From contig CALMJS010000019.1 of NCBI GenBank assembly GCA_937864535.1, positions 1 through 64,000 on the forward strand: DNA of 64,000 nucleotides, read 5' to 3'. Positions 8,369 to 18,216 of this stretch are shown here, piece after piece (the stretch's first letter is position 1; the number at the start of each line of letters is the position of its first letter). Under the pieces are notes generated by a model that did not search any database, was not told where the DNA came from, and saw nothing but the letters and a program-made list of their open reading frames with translations. The stretch comes from an uncultured Paracoccaceae bacterium. Lineage in GTDB: Bacteria > Pseudomonadota > Alphaproteobacteria > Rhodobacterales > Rhodobacteraceae. A program made the translations under genes and the position numbers.

Positions 8369-10111
8369 TCATTGGGCAGTATTTACAGGCGCAGCCTCCA
8401 TCCGTCCAGTCAACGCCGTTTGCGACCATTCGTATGGACCGAGGTCATCGACCCTCTGCGCCGTCAGGTTCGCCCGAAACCGCGTGGGTCCGACGACGAG
8501 CGTCGCCAGACCATCGCGAATTTCGGCATGCAGGACCGGCGCACCGGCGCAGCGGGCCAAGGCCGCGATGGCCTGCACGATCGGCCCGCCAAGACCGCGG
8601 GGGCCATAGACGGCGGCAGGGGTCCAGACGGTCACGCCCGCCTTGGCCAAGGCGGTCGCCAGTCCGATCACATAGGCCGCACCGAACTGTGCGCGATGGC
8701 GGGGGTCATCGTCAGCCATGCACACCCGGTCGGCATCGGGGTTCGGGATCGTGCGGGTGCCATAGGGGTTCTGGCGCATGGCGATTGTCGCAGGCCCGAT
8801 GCGGTAGTCGCGGTCTCCGATGATCTGCCGCGCCGAATAGGTGATATAGGGGATCGCCTCGAGCGTCTCCATCACCGACACATCGTCGGCGGCATGCACA
8901 ATCGGACAGAGGCCATGGCTGACGAAATCCAGATGGTCGAGCGGCGGACGCTTGCGATTGAGTTCGGGGAAAAAGCTGACCATGCCGCCGCCGCGCGTGA
9001 CGCTGGAAAACACCTCGGCGGCAATGGCGTGGATGTCGGCCAGCGGCGGGCAATCGGGCCACTGCGACCCGGGCGGCGTCGACTGGCGGTCCACCGAGGG
9101 ACAGATCAGCACGCTGTCGGGACTGAAACCGGCGGCAGCCATCGCGTCGCGCAGGAGGTCGAGCTCTGCGCGGATCGTCGGCGCAAAGGTACAGATCACC
9201 TCGGCATCGTAGATCACATCGGGACAGGCGGCCTGAAGCCGGGCAAAGGCCGCGATCTGATCCCGGGGCGCGCCGAGGGCGCAGTCGATGTGACACAGCA
9301 GACGCTGCGGCGCGACCTGCTCCAGATCCTGTGGCGTCTGCGCGAGCTGCAGCGCCTCGGCGGGGGTGACCAGCAGCGCGGTTTGCGGAAAGGTGACATC
9401 AGCGGGAAAGGCCAGCGGGGCCACAGGGGCGGTCGCGACCGGCGTCCATGTCACCCGAACGGATTGGGCCAGCGGGTCCGAGGGGGTCAGGTCATAGGGC
9501 CACGGCAGGGCCAGCGGACGGTTGTAGGTCTTATAAGAGGCGTCGCCCCATTGCCGCTGATCCTCCATCTCGAAGGTATCGCCAGCCAGATCGCAGCGCA
9601 CCCGCAGCCCCGCGCGATCATGTTCGAGCGAGACGATATCCATGAAGGGCTGCCACGGATCGATCAGCACCGGAAACTGTGCGGCGCGGGTTGTGCCATC
9701 CGCATGGCCCACCGATACCGGACAGCCTGCGACAGCCGCCGGATGCAACACGGTAAAGCCCGTGCGGTTGGTTTCGAACCGCTGGTCCACCGCCCCCGTG
9801 GCAGAGACCTCTAGCCCCCGATCATCGGCGGCAATGTGCAGGCTGACCTCCATCGTGGCGTCGCCGCTGTGGAACTGCATCCGCAGATGCAGGGAAAATC
9901 GGTCGCCGGACTGGCGCGACACCTCGGTGATGCGCGGCGCGAGGGTGCCCCAGTCGCGATCCCGGACCAGAAACGCGATGCCGCGGATCATCTCGACCCC
10001 GCCATAGCAGATGTGGCGCAGGGCGCCGCCCTGCAGGGTAAAGGTCAGCTTGCCCACCCTCACCGTTTCGGTGGCAACGTCGGGCAGATCGGTGCCAAAG
10101 AGCGCGTTCAT
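8369..10111 (-). CDS. apnL: Probable D-apionolactone lactonase
   Basis: A 580-residue cytoplasmic protein without signal peptide. I match it to the ApnL family, which hydrolyses the lactone formed by ApsD to D-apionate; the match rests on overall recognition (GALRHICYGGVEMIRGIAFLVRD-type N-terminus, split here) and on the apsD/apnO/oiaK context. The N-terminal half looks beta-rich and the middle (EVICTFAPTIRAELDLLRD, FSSVTRGGGMVSFFPELNRK) resembles a barrel-type domain, a layout unlike common lactonases. The start ATG overlaps the stop of apsD (ATGA), indicating translational coupling. No defect is visible. Confidence 0.72.
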   Translation of the reverse strand: MNALFGTDLPDVATETVRVGKLTFTLQGGALRHICYGGVEMIRGIAFLVRDRDWGTLAPRITEVSRQSGDRFSLHLRMQFHSGDATMEVSLHIAADDRGLEVSATGAVDQRFETNRTGFTVLHPAAVAGCPVSVGHADGTTRAAQFPVLIDPWQPFMDIVSLEHDRAGLRVRCDLAGDTFEMEDQRQWGDASYKTYNRPLALPWPYDLTPSDPLAQSVRVTWTPVATAPVAPLAFPADVTFPQTALLVTPAEALQLAQTPQDLEQVAPQRLLCHIDCALGAPRDQIAAFARLQAACPDVIYDAEVICTFAPTIRAELDLLRDAMAAAGFSPDSVLICPSVDRQSTPPGSQWPDCPPLADIHAIAAEVFSSVTRGGGMVSFFPELNRKRPPLDHLDFVSHGLCPIVHAADDVSVMETLEAIPYITYSARQIIGDRDYRIGPATIAMRQNPYGTRTIPNPDADRVCMADDDPRHRAQFGAAYVIGLATALAKAGVTVWTPAAVYGPRGLGGPIVQAIAALARCAGAPVLHAEIRDGLATLVVGPTRFRANLTAQRVDDLGPYEWSQTALTGRMEAAPVNTAQ

Positions 10112-11127
10112 AGGTCCGCCAAGGTCACAGTGCGATGGTCGCGGCTGGAGAGATAGGCGGCCTCGACCAAGGCAAAGGTGTGCAGATTGTCCCGCCCGCT
10201 GGTTTCGGGTTCGGTGCCGTCGCGCAGGCAATCGACAAAGTGTTGCTGGATGATCTGCACGCTCTCCTGAATGTTGTGCCACGGCCGCGAGGCCCAAGGC
10301 AGCAGCGGCGGCGAGACATCCCGGTCGGTGACCTGATCGCCGATCTGCACCGACAGCCGATAGCCTGCGTCCAGCCGGATCGTGCCGAGATCGCCGTCGA
10401 TTTCCAGCAGGCTCTCGGGAAAGGTTTCCGGCGAACGGCGGGTCGCATAAGAGCAGTCCACGACCGAGGTCGCGCCGGTCTCGTGCTCTAGCAGCATGGT
10501 GGCGACATCCTCGCCCTTGATGGCGGGGTTGATGCGGCGGGTGGTGGCGGTGATGCGGGTGGCATTGCCGAACAGCGCACGGGCGATGTCGAGACTATGG
10601 ATGCCCAGATCCTCGATGATGAACCGCTCGCCCTCGGCCAGATAGGGCTGACCGGAAAACACGTCATAGCCCGAACGGAAGCTGATCCGCCCGAAAAACG
10701 GCGTGCCGATCACCCCGCTGCGCACCGCGTCGATGGCGGCGCGGACGGCGGATTGCCAGCGGAAATTTTCGTGGACCATCAGGGTTTTGCCCGTCGCGGC
10801 GACCATATCGACCATGGCCCGCGCATCCTCTAGCGTGCGGGCAAAGGGTTTCTGGCAGATGACATGCACGTTGTGGCGGGCGGCCAGTTCGACCAGCGCC
10901 CGATGTGACCCGACGGTGGTCGCGATATCCACCGCGTCAAAGCCGCCGTCCGCGAACATCGCCTCGGCGCTGGTGTAGGTGCGCACAGAGTCGAACAGCG
11001 CGGCGGCCACATCCAGACGGCCCGTGTCCAGATCAGCGAGCGCGACAACCTCGACGCCGGCGATGTCCTTCCACGCGTTGAGCTGGTTGATGGCGAAAAA
11101 TCCGCAGCCGATCAGGGCGAGTTTCAT
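10108..11127 (-). CDS. apsD: Probable D-apiose dehydrogenase (Gfo/Idh/MocA family)
   Basis: NAD(P)-dependent oxidoreductase of 339 residues with an N-terminal Rossmann fold (IGCGFFAINQLNAW), the QKPF lysine motif at about residue 100 and the C-terminal active-site segment IEDLGIHSLDIARALFG. In the known D-apiose pathway ApsD, a member of this family, oxidises D-apiose to D-apionolactone, which ApnL then opens. It is the first enzyme gene after the transport genes in a leftward operon, 12 bases from the permease. Family is certain; specificity is inferred from context. Confidence 0.78.
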   Translation of the reverse strand: MKLALIGCGFFAINQLNAWKDIAGVEVVALADLDTGRLDVAAALFDSVRTYTSAEAMFADGGFDAVDIATTVGSHRALVELAARHNVHVICQKPFARTLEDARAMVDMVAATGKTLMVHENFRWQSAVRAAIDAVRSGVIGTPFFGRISFRSGYDVFSGQPYLAEGERFIIEDLGIHSLDIARALFGNATRITATTRRINPAIKGEDVATMLLEHETGATSVVDCSYATRRSPETFPESLLEIDGDLGTIRLDAGYRLSVQIGDQVTDRDVSPPLLPWASRPWHNIQESVQIIQQHFVDCLRDGTEPETSGRDNLHTFALVEAAYLSSRDHRTVTLADL

Positions 11128-11139
11128 GGCCGGGCCTCC

Positions 11140-11970
11140 TTATTGAATTGCGGCTTGGGCCTGGAGCGCGACGCGCGCCTGAACCCGCTGTTGCGCCTGA
11201 TCAATAACCACTGCGGCGATGATGACCAGCCCCTTGATGACTGTCTGCCAAAAAGAGGACACGCCCATCATCACCAGACCGTCGGACAGGACACCGATCA
11301 CAAAGGCACCGATGATGGTGCCACCGATCCTGCCGCGGCCACCGGCCATCGAGGTGCCGCCCAGAACCGCCGCCGCGATGGCGTTCAGTTCGAAGGTGTC
11401 GCCCGTCGCCGGATGCGCGGCCACCAGTTGCGACGAGATGATGATCCCGACCAGGGCGCCGCAGAGACCGGAGAACATGTAGACAAAGTATTTGACGCGG
11501 TTGACCTTGACCCCGGACAGGCCCGCCGCGCGTTCGTTGCCCCCCACCGCGTAGATATAGCGTCCCAAGGGTGTGCGGCTGGCGATATAGGCGGCGATCA
11601 GCACCCCGACGGCCACCACCATCAGACAGATTTCCAGCGTGTTGAACTGGATCGACCAGCCCAGCCCGAGGTCGATACCGTTCAGAACCAGATACCCCGC
11701 GACCATCCCGCACAGGCCGACGATCGAGCCGACCGAGAGGTCGATCCCGCCGGACACGATCACAAAGGTCATGCCGATCGCCAGAAAGGCATTCGGCGCC
11801 ACGTGTTTGGACATGATCACGAGGTTCGCCGCCGACAGAAAATTCGGCGCGAACACCGAAAAGAACACCGTCACGAGGATCAGCGCGATAAAGGTCCGCG
11901 CCCTGAGCAGGACGAGCAGCGCGCTGGACTGGCCCGCAGGGGCGGGCGTGTTGGACATGGCCGTCATCAT
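11140..11970 (-). CDS. Sugar ABC transporter permease (RbsC family), apparently shortened internally
   Basis: Membrane subunit of a ribose/apiose-type importer. The 276-residue product has the family start (FSVFAPNFLSAANL, GMTFVIVSGGIDLSVGS) and end (GRYIYAVGGNERAAGLSGV, AVLGGTSMAGGRGRIGGT). RbsC-type permeases usually have 310-350 residues; the stretch with an NG-x-LI and PFIATLG-like motif between the two halves is absent, and VVAVGVLI runs straight into AAYIASRTPLGR. The reading frame is kept, but one or two membrane helices are lost, so function is doubtful. The start overlaps the damaged ATPase gene (ATGA). Confidence 0.8.
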   Translation of the reverse strand: MMTAMSNTPAPAGQSSALLVLLRARTFIALILVTVFFSVFAPNFLSAANLVIMSKHVAPNAFLAIGMTFVIVSGGIDLSVGSIVGLCGMVAGYLVLNGIDLGLGWSIQFNTLEICLMVVAVGVLIAAYIASRTPLGRYIYAVGGNERAAGLSGVKVNRVKYFVYMFSGLCGALVGIIISSQLVAAHPATGDTFELNAIAAAVLGGTSMAGGRGRIGGTIIGAFVIGVLSDGLVMMGVSSFWQTVIKGLVIIAAVVIDQAQQRVQARVALQAQAAIQ

Positions 11971-12943
11971 ACGGTTTCCTTCTGGTGGGTGAGGGCGTGG
12001 CCGACCGCAGAGGCAGCGCCTTGCCGATGACGACCTTTTGCTGGTTGCCGCCCGAGAGCGAGGAGACCGGATTTTCCGGCGAGGCGATCTTGATCAGCAA
12101 CCGTTTGACATAGTCGGACACCGTCTGCCGTTCGCGTGGCAGGTCCAGATGCCCCAGTCGGGACAGATCGCCCAGCGACGACAGGGTCATATTTTCGCGG
12201 ATCGACAGGATCTGGACCAGACCGTCCTGTTTGCGGTCCTCGGGGATGATGGCCAGCCCCATTCTGATCCGGTCGGACACATGCGGCGAGCTGACCACGG
12301 CACCGCCCACGGTGAACCGCCCCCGCGCATGCGGATAGCGGCCCATTGCGGTTTCGACAAATGCGGTGTGGCCCGCGCCCATCAGCCCGTAGATGCCCAG
12401 AATTTCTCCGGCACGCAGCGACAGGGACACCCCATCGACCGCAAACCCGCCCGAGGCGTCGGGCAGATAGATCTCTTCGGCGCGGAACACCTCGGGGCCA
12501 AAGGGGTGGTCGATGGTTTTCGGGAAATCCTTGCTGGCGTCACCGATCATGTTCAGGACGATCCACGGGATATCGACGCCCTGCATGGACCGCGCCCCGG
12601 TGATCACCCCGTCACGCAGGACGGTGATATAGTCGCCGATGCGGATCAATTCTTCTAGCCGGTGACTGATGTAGACGATGTCGACGCCATGCCGCGCCGC
12701 ATCCTCGGTCGAGGTCAGATGCACCTCTTGGTCGCCGACAAAGACCTGACCAGAGGTGAGCTGTTCCACCCCTGCGATGACCTTCATCATGGTGGATTTG
12801 CCAGCGCCGTTTTCCCCGACCAGCACGTTGACCGCGCCCATTCGCAGATCGAAATCGGCGTTTTTGAGCGCAACCGTGCCGGGGTAGACCTTGGTGCCGC
12901 CGCGAATGCGCAGGCCGATCGGATGGGTATCGGGCTGCATCAT
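11967..12943 (-). pseudogene. Sugar ABC transporter ATPase (RbsA/XylG type), two deletions and a frameshift
   Basis: Two-domain ATPases of this type have about 500 residues; only 977 bases remain. Walker A of domain 1 is present (GENGAGKST), but STEDAARHG joins directly to VDIVYISHRLEEL near 12686, removing the Q-loop, signature and Walker B. In domain 2 the signature LSGGNQQKVVIGKA is followed near 12018 by a second junction, after which the native tail (ASAVGHALTHQKETV, stop at 11967-11969) continues in another frame, so Walker B and H-loop are lost too. Start and stop still overlap the neighbouring genes. The importer cannot work with this subunit. Confidence 0.88.
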
Positions 12944-13587
12944 TGCACCGTCAGCCGGGTCGGGACCAGTTCGATGGCGTCGCCCTTGTTTCGCAGGGTA
13001 AAGACCCCCTCGAAACCGACCGTGCGGCCCACCAGTTCGCCTTCGGGCAGGGTGATTGCGGCATGGGCCAGCGCATTCAGCGCGCCGGCGAGCTTGGCGA
13101 ATTCGATCTGGTCGCGGAAATCGGTAAAGATCAGGAAGGGCATCGCATCGCGCAGCGAGGTGCCGCGAATGACCGGACCCAGCTGCAAGGTCACATCCGC
13201 CGCGCCATCCGCGTCGATATCGACCAGCAGCTTGGCCGCGCGGCTGGCGGTATTGGCCTCGACGATCACACCCTCGCCCGTGGCGGCAAAGTTCCACGGG
13301 TTCGCCTCGCCCACAGGGCGCAGACCATGGGCAGCGCCTGCCGCATCCAGACCCTCGCTGGCGATTTTGCCGCGCAACCCGGTCAGCGGTACCGCGTGTT
13401 CGGCGATGACGGGCAGAACCTTGCTGTCCCAGATTTCGCCCGCATAGGCGGCCATTCTGGCCTCGTCGGTGGTGCCGGCGACCTCGGTCGCGGCGGCCTG
13501 CGGATCGGGGGTCTTGACGATCTTGCAGCCCGCCAGCGGCAAGAGCGCACAAGACAGGATCGCGAGCGGCGTGAATAGGTCGCGCAT
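12940..13587 (-). CDS. DUF2291 lipoprotein of the sugar importer
   Basis: A 215-residue lipoprotein with an N-terminal signal and lipobox (LPLAGC, Cys 21). Its body matches the DUF2291 family found with ribose-type ABC importers. Its role is unknown; it may help present substrate to the permease. It sits between the binding protein and the ATPase, overlapping the latter by four bases (ATGA). It appears intact. Confidence 0.82.
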   Translation of the reverse strand: MRDLFTPLAILSCALLPLAGCKIVKTPDPQAAATEVAGTTDEARMAAYAGEIWDSKVLPVIAEHAVPLTGLRGKIASEGLDAAGAAHGLRPVGEANPWNFAATGEGVIVEANTASRAAKLLVDIDADGAADVTLQLGPVIRGTSLRDAMPFLIFTDFRDQIEFAKLAGALNALAHAAITLPEGELVGRTVGFEGVFTLRNKGDAIELVPTRLTVQ

Positions 13588-13611
13588 TCTGGGTCCTTTT
13601 GAAAAGAAGGG

Positions 13612-13639
13612 GCGGGCGCGGGAGACCCCCGACGCCCGC
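13612..13639. repeat. Stem-loop after the binding-protein gene
   Basis: GCGGGCG pairs with CGCCCGC across a 14-base loop between the binding protein and the DUF2291 gene. No T-run follows on the minus strand; it is more likely an mRNA-stabilising or attenuating hairpin than a terminator. Confidence 0.45.
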
Positions 13640-13651
13640 TTGGGAGAGAGC

Positions 13652-14620
<969 letters not shown>

Positions 14621-14658
14621 TCACACGTTTATCGTGTGTCCTCCATCGGTCTGGCGGG

Positions 14659-14698
14659 ACTGTATTTATAATTATCATCATGTCAACTGGTATGATCA
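14659..14698 (-). promoter_or_regulatory. Promoter and candidate operator of the apiose operon
   Basis: On the minus strand TTGACA (14681-14686) and TACAGT (14659-14664) are 16 bases apart. The element AACTGGTATGATCA (14685-14698) abuts the -35 box and is identical to 14 bases at 6196-6209. A second inverted pair, ATGAT/ATCAT (14701-14715), follows. Confidence 0.65.
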
Positions 14699-14765
14699 CT
14701 ATGATTTTATATCATGCGATGATGTCCTCTTTCAGACCCAGGACCGCAAAAGGGGATATTCCGGT

Positions 14766-15758
14766 TCAATGTGTGGAACGCAGGACCAGTTCGGCCTCTA
14801 GCCATCTGGTTTCGGGGGATCGATCCGGAGTGTCCTGACGCGCCAAGAGCAGATCAATGGTTCCGTCGATCAGGGCACCGATTGGATTGCGCATTGTCGT
14901 GAGTCCCACGGTCGGCCATTCCGCCATCGACATATCGTCAAATCCGGTGACCGCGACCTTGTCAGGTACGGCGATTCCGTTTTCTTTCAGATACATCAGC
15001 GCACCGATCGCCATCGCATCGTTGGCACAGACCAGAGCGTCGAGTCCGGCAATATCGGCATAGTCCCTGATCGCGGTATACCCGCCGATGGCCGAATAAT
15101 CGCCGCACAGACGCGCCACGGGTTCCAGACCGCGGGCAGCGAGGGCCTCTTTGAAGCCGCGGTATCTCTCGCCGGAGGACCAGAACGCCTCTGGCCCGGA
15201 CATAAAGGCAAACCTGCGCCGCCCCTGTGCGACCAGATGCGCTGTCAGAGTCGCCATGGCCTCGCGATTGCGGACACAGATGTTATCGACATTCGGCGCC
15301 TCGACAATGCGCCCGGACGAGATGACCGGAATGCCCAGTTTCAGGCAGGGAAACACCACATCCGCGCCAAGGCTGCCGGATCGAAGGATCATGGAGTCGA
15401 GCGGATACCGCAGCACGTTCCGGATCGCCGCCTTTGCGGCGTCGCCCGATCCGCCGATCACGATCGGCCATTTACCCGCAGCGTTCAGCCCATTGATCAA
15501 TGCGGTCGCGACCTCCTTGTCGTAGTGGTTCAGCATATCCCCGACGAAAATGGCGACGAGGTTGGACCCGGCCCCTTGCAGGCTGGCGGCGAGGGCATTT
15601 GGACGATAGCCAAGGTCTTCGGCCGCAGCGAGAATGCGGGCTTTCTTCTCCGCATCGAGGTAGGCCCCCTGTGTAAAAGCGCGCGAGACCGCGGATCGGG
15701 ACACCGCCGCCAGTTTCGCCACATCGGCCGCCGTGACCCTACGTTTTTGACCAGTCAT
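14766..15758 (-). CDS. LacI-family transcriptional regulator
   Basis: DNA-binding helix-turn-helix (TAADVAKLAAVSRSAVSRAF, residues ~8-27) and a periplasmic-binding-protein-like effector domain with family motifs (YRPNALAASL, VCANDAMAIGALMYL, VTGFDDMSMAEW). About 330 residues, normal length. An upstream GTG at 15770 is possible; the ATG at 15758 gives a standard N-terminus. It is divergent from the first Ugp-type operon, and the 14-base near-palindrome at 15806, repeated before the second operon, is its likely operator. It should repress both importers until a sugar-like ligand binds. Confidence 0.88.
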   Translation of the reverse strand: MTGQKRRVTAADVAKLAAVSRSAVSRAFTQGAYLDAEKKARILAAAEDLGYRPNALAASLQGAGSNLVAIFVGDMLNHYDKEVATALINGLNAAGKWPIVIGGSGDAAKAAIRNVLRYPLDSMILRSGSLGADVVFPCLKLGIPVISSGRIVEAPNVDNICVRNREAMATLTAHLVAQGRRRFAFMSGPEAFWSSGERYRGFKEALAARGLEPVARLCGDYSAIGGYTAIRDYADIAGLDALVCANDAMAIGALMYLKENGIAVPDKVAVTGFDDMSMAEWPTVGLTTMRNPIGALIDGTIDLLLARQDTPDRSPETRWLEAELVLRSTH

Positions 15759-15805
15759 GAAAGAATGCACTCCGCGTCACTCTGCCGTTACAGAACACCG
15801 CTATG

Positions 15806-15819
15806 TGAACACGTGTGCA
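15806..15819. promoter_or_regulatory. Candidate LacI operator, first copy
   Basis: TGAACACGTGTGCA is a near-perfect palindrome centred on CACGTG, between the divergent lacI-type gene and the ugpB operon. A sister copy, TGCACACGTATGCA, occurs at 21217. LacI-family proteins bind such palindromes with a central CG. Confidence 0.72.
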
Positions 15820-15925
15820 GACAGTGTGCAAGCCGTTTCGATGCGCAGCGCCTGTCTGGCAAAACAGTGGCCCGCCGTGGGCTGGAACCTGCCTTTGCGT
15901 CCGACTGACAGGGCGTTGTCTAACA

Positions 15926-15943
15926 CAAGGCCGGACGGCCTTG
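15926..15943. repeat. Hairpin just upstream of the ugpB ribosome site
   Basis: CAAGGCCG and CGGCCTTG form a perfect eight-base stem with a two-base spacer, ending three bases before the GGAG ribosome site of ugpB. It could protect the leader mRNA or influence translation. Confidence 0.5.
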
Positions 15944-15957
15944 ATTGGAGAATGAGA

Positions 15958-17259
15958 ATGAAACATCTGACTTTTGTTTCGGCTGCCGCCCTCGCGCTGG
16001 TTGCCAACACCGCATTCGCTGAAACCGAGATCACCTGGTGGCATGCCATGGGCGGCAAACTGGGGGAAACCGTCAACCAGATCGCCGCTGATTTCAACGC
16101 GAGCCAGGACGAATACACCATCACCCCGGTGTTCAAGGGCACCTACGAGGAAACCCTGACCGCCGGTATCGCCGCATTCCGCGCGGGCGAACAGCCGAAC
16201 ATCATCCAGGTGTTCGACGCGGGCGCCGCCACCGTGATCGGGGCCAAGGGTGCGACGATCCCGGTACAGGACTTGCTCTTGGCCAACGGTGTCGATTTCG
16301 ACATCAACGACTACATCTCGGGCGTGCGCTATTTCTATGCGGATGCCGAAGGCAAGATGATCGGCATGCCGTTCAACTCGTCCTCGCCGATCATGTATTT
16401 CAACGAAACCGCTCTGGCGGCTGCCGGCGTCGAAGCCCCGAAGACCTGGGAAGAGTTCGAAACCGTGACCGCACCGGCGCTGGTCGCTGCGGGCTACATT
16501 CCGCTGGCAGAGTCGCATTCGCCGTGGATCTTTGTCGAAAACTTCATGTCGCGCCACAACCTGCCGTTCGCAACGAACGACAATGGTTACACCGGGGTCG
16601 ACACGCAGATCCTCGTCAACTCCGACGAACTGAAAATGCACTGGACCCACGTCAAGGACTGGCTCGATCAGGGCTACTTTGGCTGGTACGGCGCGTCGTG
16701 GGACGACAACCAGGCGCCGTTCGAAGAAGGCAAGGTCGGCCTGTGGATGGGGTCTTCGGGGTCCTTTGGCGGCCTGATGCAAAAAGACCTGCCGTTCGAA
16801 TTCTCGGCAACCTACCTCCCCTACTGGGAGTCCGTCACCACCGAGCCGACCCAGACCTTTATCGGTGGCGCGTCGCTCTTTGCGATGTCCGGCCAGTCCG
16901 ACGAGGAAAACGCCGCGACCGCTGCATTCTTCCAGTATCTGACCTCGCCCGAGGTGCAGTACATGTGGCACCGCGAGACCGGATATGTGCCGATCACCAC
17001 GGCTGCCTATGAAATGGCAAAGGCCGATGGTCACTATGACCGTTTCCCGGCTGCCGAAGTCGGCATCAAACAGCTGTCGCTGCCCTCGGGGGAACACACC
17101 AAGGGGTATCGCATGGGCTTCTACGTCCAGATCCGTGACGTGATGAACCGCGAATTCGGCCGCATCCTGACCGGCGAAACCTCGGTCGAGGACGCCTTTG
17201 CGACCATCGAAACCGAAGCGAACGAACTGCTGTCGCGCTTTGCGATGACCCAAGGCTAA
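15958..17259 (+). CDS. ugpB: ABC transporter substrate-binding protein, UgpB type
   Basis: Periplasmic binding protein of 433 residues with a clear signal peptide (start to AFAET). Its sequence is UgpB-like: ITWWHAMGGKLGETVNQIAADFN, split here as ITWWHAMGGKLGE and NQIAADFN, then VFKGTYEETL, RAGEQPNIIQVFDAG, YVPITTAAYE. UgpB proteins bind sn-glycerol 3-phosphate or glycerophosphodiesters. The ATG at 15958 has GGAG seven bases upstream; the ATG at 15952 is too close to it. It begins the operon with two permeases, an ATPase and a phosphodiesterase-like enzyme. Confidence 0.85.
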   Translation: MKHLTFVSAAALALVANTAFAETEITWWHAMGGKLGETVNQIAADFNASQDEYTITPVFKGTYEETLTAGIAAFRAGEQPNIIQVFDAGAATVIGAKGATIPVQDLLLANGVDFDINDYISGVRYFYADAEGKMIGMPFNSSSPIMYFNETALAAAGVEAPKTWEEFETVTAPALVAAGYIPLAESHSPWIFVENFMSRHNLPFATNDNGYTGVDTQILVNSDELKMHWTHVKDWLDQGYFGWYGASWDDNQAPFEEGKVGLWMGSSGSFGGLMQKDLPFEFSATYLPYWESVTTEPTQTFIGGASLFAMSGQSDEENAATAAFFQYLTSPEVQYMWHRETGYVPITTAAYEMAKADGHYDRFPAAEVGIKQLSLPSGEHTKGYRMGFYVQIRDVMNREFGRILTGETSVEDAFATIETEANELLSRFAMTQG

Positions 17260-17279
17260 TCGCCAGACCAGAGCACCAT

Positions 17280-17305
17280 TGGCGGCCACGGACCTGTGGT
17301 CGCCA
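17280..17305 (+). repeat. Stem-loop between ugpB and ugpA
   Basis: TGGCGGCCAC pairs with GTGGTCGCCA (one G-T pair) around a six-base loop. There is no T-run, so it probably stabilises the ugpB message or reduces read-through into the permease genes. Confidence 0.6.
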
Positions 17306-17326
17306 GTCCATATTTACGGGGGTTTC

Positions 17327-18208
17327 ATGAAACGGGCGGGATTTTCGACACGGTGGCTGCCGATCCTTTTGCTGCTACCACAGCTCTCCATCATCCTCAT
17401 CTTCTTTTACTGGCCCGCCGCCCACGCGGTAAAGTCGTCCTTCTACCTTCAGGACCCTTTCGGCTTTGGCGAAACCTTTGTCGGGATGAAAAACTACACC
17501 GCGCTGCTGAAATCCTCTGCCTATCTGCGATCGGCGCAATTCACGGTCATCTTTACGCTCATCGTGACGATGCTCTCGCTGTCGCTCGCCCTGCTGTTGG
17601 CGGTCAAGGCCGACAAGGTCATCAAGGGGGCCAAGACCTATCGCACCCTGCTGATGTGGGTCTACGCGGTCGCGCCGCCCGTCGCGGGCGTTATCGGACT
17701 TGTGCTGTTCGACCAGAGTTGGGGACCGCTCAAGGATTTCTTTGGCCTGTTCGGATGGGATTTCCGATTGGGCGTGACCTATTTCGACACCGCCTTTGCG
17801 ATGGTCGTTGTCTCTGTCTGGAAACAGCTGCCGGTCAATTTCATTTTCTTCCTGTCGGGCCTGCAATCGATTCCGAAATCCGTGCGGGAGGCCGCGCTGA
17901 TCGATAACCGCTCGGCCACGGGACGTTTCTGGGATGTCACCTTTCCGCTGCTGGCGCCGACCGCGTTTTTCCTGCTGATCATCAACATCACCTACGCGCT
18001 CTTTGACACCTTTGGCATCATCGACACGCTGGCCAAAGGCGAACCGAGCAACAACCCGATGACACTGGTTTATCGCGTCTATGTGGACGGGTTTCGCGGC
18101 AATGACCTTGGCGGATCGTCGGCACAATCTGTCGTGCTGATGGTGCTCGTCCTCGCGCTGACGGTGTTCCAGTTCCGCATGGTCGAACGCCGCATCCATT
18201 ATACCTGA
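17327..18208 (+). CDS. ugpA: ABC transporter permease, UgpA type
   Basis: Six-helix inner-membrane subunit (293 residues) with the permease loop VREAALIDNRSATGRFWDVTFPLL (EAA-type motif, shown by EAALIDN and FWDVTFPLL). The N-terminus LPILLLLPQLSIILIFFYWP is typical of UgpA. The ATG at 17327 follows a G-rich ribosome site. It pairs with the permease gene 8 bases downstream and with the preceding binding protein. Intact. Confidence 0.87.
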   Translation: MKRAGFSTRWLPILLLLPQLSIILIFFYWPAAHAVKSSFYLQDPFGFGETFVGMKNYTALLKSSAYLRSAQFTVIFTLIVTMLSLSLALLLAVKADKVIKGAKTYRTLLMWVYAVAPPVAGVIGLVLFDQSWGPLKDFFGLFGWDFRLGVTYFDTAFAMVVVSVWKQLPVNFIFFLSGLQSIPKSVREAALIDNRSATGRFWDVTFPLLAPTAFFLLIINITYALFDTFGIIDTLAKGEPSNNPMTLVYRVYVDGFRGNDLGGSSAQSVVLMVLVLALTVFQFRMVERRIHYT

Positions 18209-18216
18209 GGATCGTG

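Noticed and set aside
7508-9814. A 768-codon open frame on the plus strand opposite the GntR and apnL genes
   Set aside because: Arg/Gly/His-rich composition without domains; the minus-strand proteins are coherent.
11201-13552. A 783-codon minus-strand frame that seems to fuse the lipoprotein, ATPase and permease regions
   Set aside because: It reads the lipoprotein and permease in the wrong frame; only the ATPase portion is real, and its run-on results from the deletion-induced frameshift.
13612-13639. Rho-independent terminator after the apiose binding-protein gene
   Set aside because: The stem is short with a long loop and lacks a T-run, so it is listed only as a stem-loop.
15739-17289. 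A 516-codon minus-strand open frame opposite ugpB
   Set aside because: No domain, and ugpB has signal peptide, ribosome site and family motifs.
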